Part shown: piece after piece, positions 13,845 through 13,999 of the stretch
Layout: each line of letters begins with the position of its first letter
Numbering within the stretch: position 1 is the stretch's first letter
Made by a program: the position numbers and the translations under genes
Assembly: GCA_946405485.1 (NCBI GenBank)
Contig: CAMJHJ010000036.1
Coordinates: 1-13,999, forward strand
DNA: 13,999 nt
Direction: 5' to 3'
Source: an uncultured Bacteroidales bacterium
Lineage (GTDB): Bacteria; Bacteroidota; Bacteroidia; Bacteroidales; UBA932
Notes under the pieces: model-generated
The model's database searches: none
Told to the model about the DNA's origin: nothing
What the model saw: only the letters and a program-made list of their open reading frames with translations

Positions 13845-13999
13845 ATGACTGATCCCATTGCAGATTTCCTTACGAGAATCCGTAACGCTTACCTCGCCGG
13901 TAACAAGGTGGTCGAGGCTCCCGCTTCCAAGATGAAGCTTGCCATCACCAAGATTCTCTGTGAGAAGGGCTACATCCTCAGCTACAAGGTGGTTGAGGC
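13845..13999 (+). CDS. rpsH: 30S ribosomal protein S8 (3' end cut by window)
   Basis: The first 51 codons of S8 are present from ATG 13845: [20 protein letters not shown], then [25 protein letters not shown]. This is the conserved N-terminal domain of S8, which binds the 16S rRNA central domain; in E. coli S8 also represses the spc operon. An A-rich stretch (ACAAAACAAAAAAAGAA) precedes the start without a Shine-Dalgarno. The gene runs off the window, and its position after rpsN is the standard spc order. Confidence 0.97.
   Translation, partial: MTDPIADFLTRIRNAYLAGNKVVEAPASKMKLAITKILCEKGYILSYKVVE

Noticed and set aside
1..13999. Mobile elements, CRISPR arrays, tRNA/rRNA genes or a defence system
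   Set aside because: No transposase or integrase motifs, no regular direct repeats with spacers and no tRNA-like fold were seen; the gene content is housekeeping.

Overview
The window is a stretch of chromosomal backbone from a member of the Bacteroidota, most likely a GC-rich Bacteroidales. Three lines of evidence support this. The first is a set of protein families largely confined to the phylum (DUF4270 lipoprotein, DUF3098, DUF4294, TlpA-type thioredoxin lipoproteins). The second is recurrent Bacteroidota promoters, with a -7 box TAnnTTTG and an upstream TTTG-like box. The third is that most genes lack a good Shine-Dalgarno sequence. The family or genus cannot be fixed from the sequence alone.

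Layout. Positions 1-3331 (+) hold the 3' part of a thioredoxin-like gene, then uvrC starting with TTG directly after the previous stop codon, then a PnuC-family transporter overlapping the uvrC end. Positions 3321-3726 (+) are a self-contained acpP unit with its own promoter and intrinsic terminator. Positions 3772-5076 (+) encode a secreted BNR-type beta-propeller protein. Positions 5080-7572 (-) form a two-gene unit: a short starch-synthase-like protein followed by a DUF4270 lipoprotein with a striking Gly/Tyr-rich tract. A divergent promoter region at 7573-7672 separates this from a + strand envelope cluster, ftsX, DUF3098, uppP and an LpxH-like metallophosphatase (7673-10392). That cluster runs 61 bp into a convergent DUF4294 gene (10332-11000, -).

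A 295-bp intergenic region (11001-11295) carries a divergent promoter arrangement, a putative terminator and a structured leader. It is followed by rplP-rpmC-rpsQ-rplN-rplX-rplE-rpsN-rpsH (11296 to the window end), the distal half of the S10 cluster plus the start of the spc cluster. The proximal S10 genes (rpsJ to rpsC) are not upstream of rplP, so this ribosomal operon starts at rplP from its own promoter.

Functionally this is housekeeping: nucleotide excision repair, fatty-acid carrier protein, division and cell-wall signalling, undecaprenyl phosphate recycling, probable lipid A synthesis and ribosome assembly. I see no mobile element, CRISPR array, tRNA or rRNA, and no convincing new multi-gene system. 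The points most worth a second look are the split ribosomal operon with its leader, the Gly/Tyr tract in the DUF4270 protein, the half-length GT5-like protein, and the transcription geometry around the DUF4294 gene.
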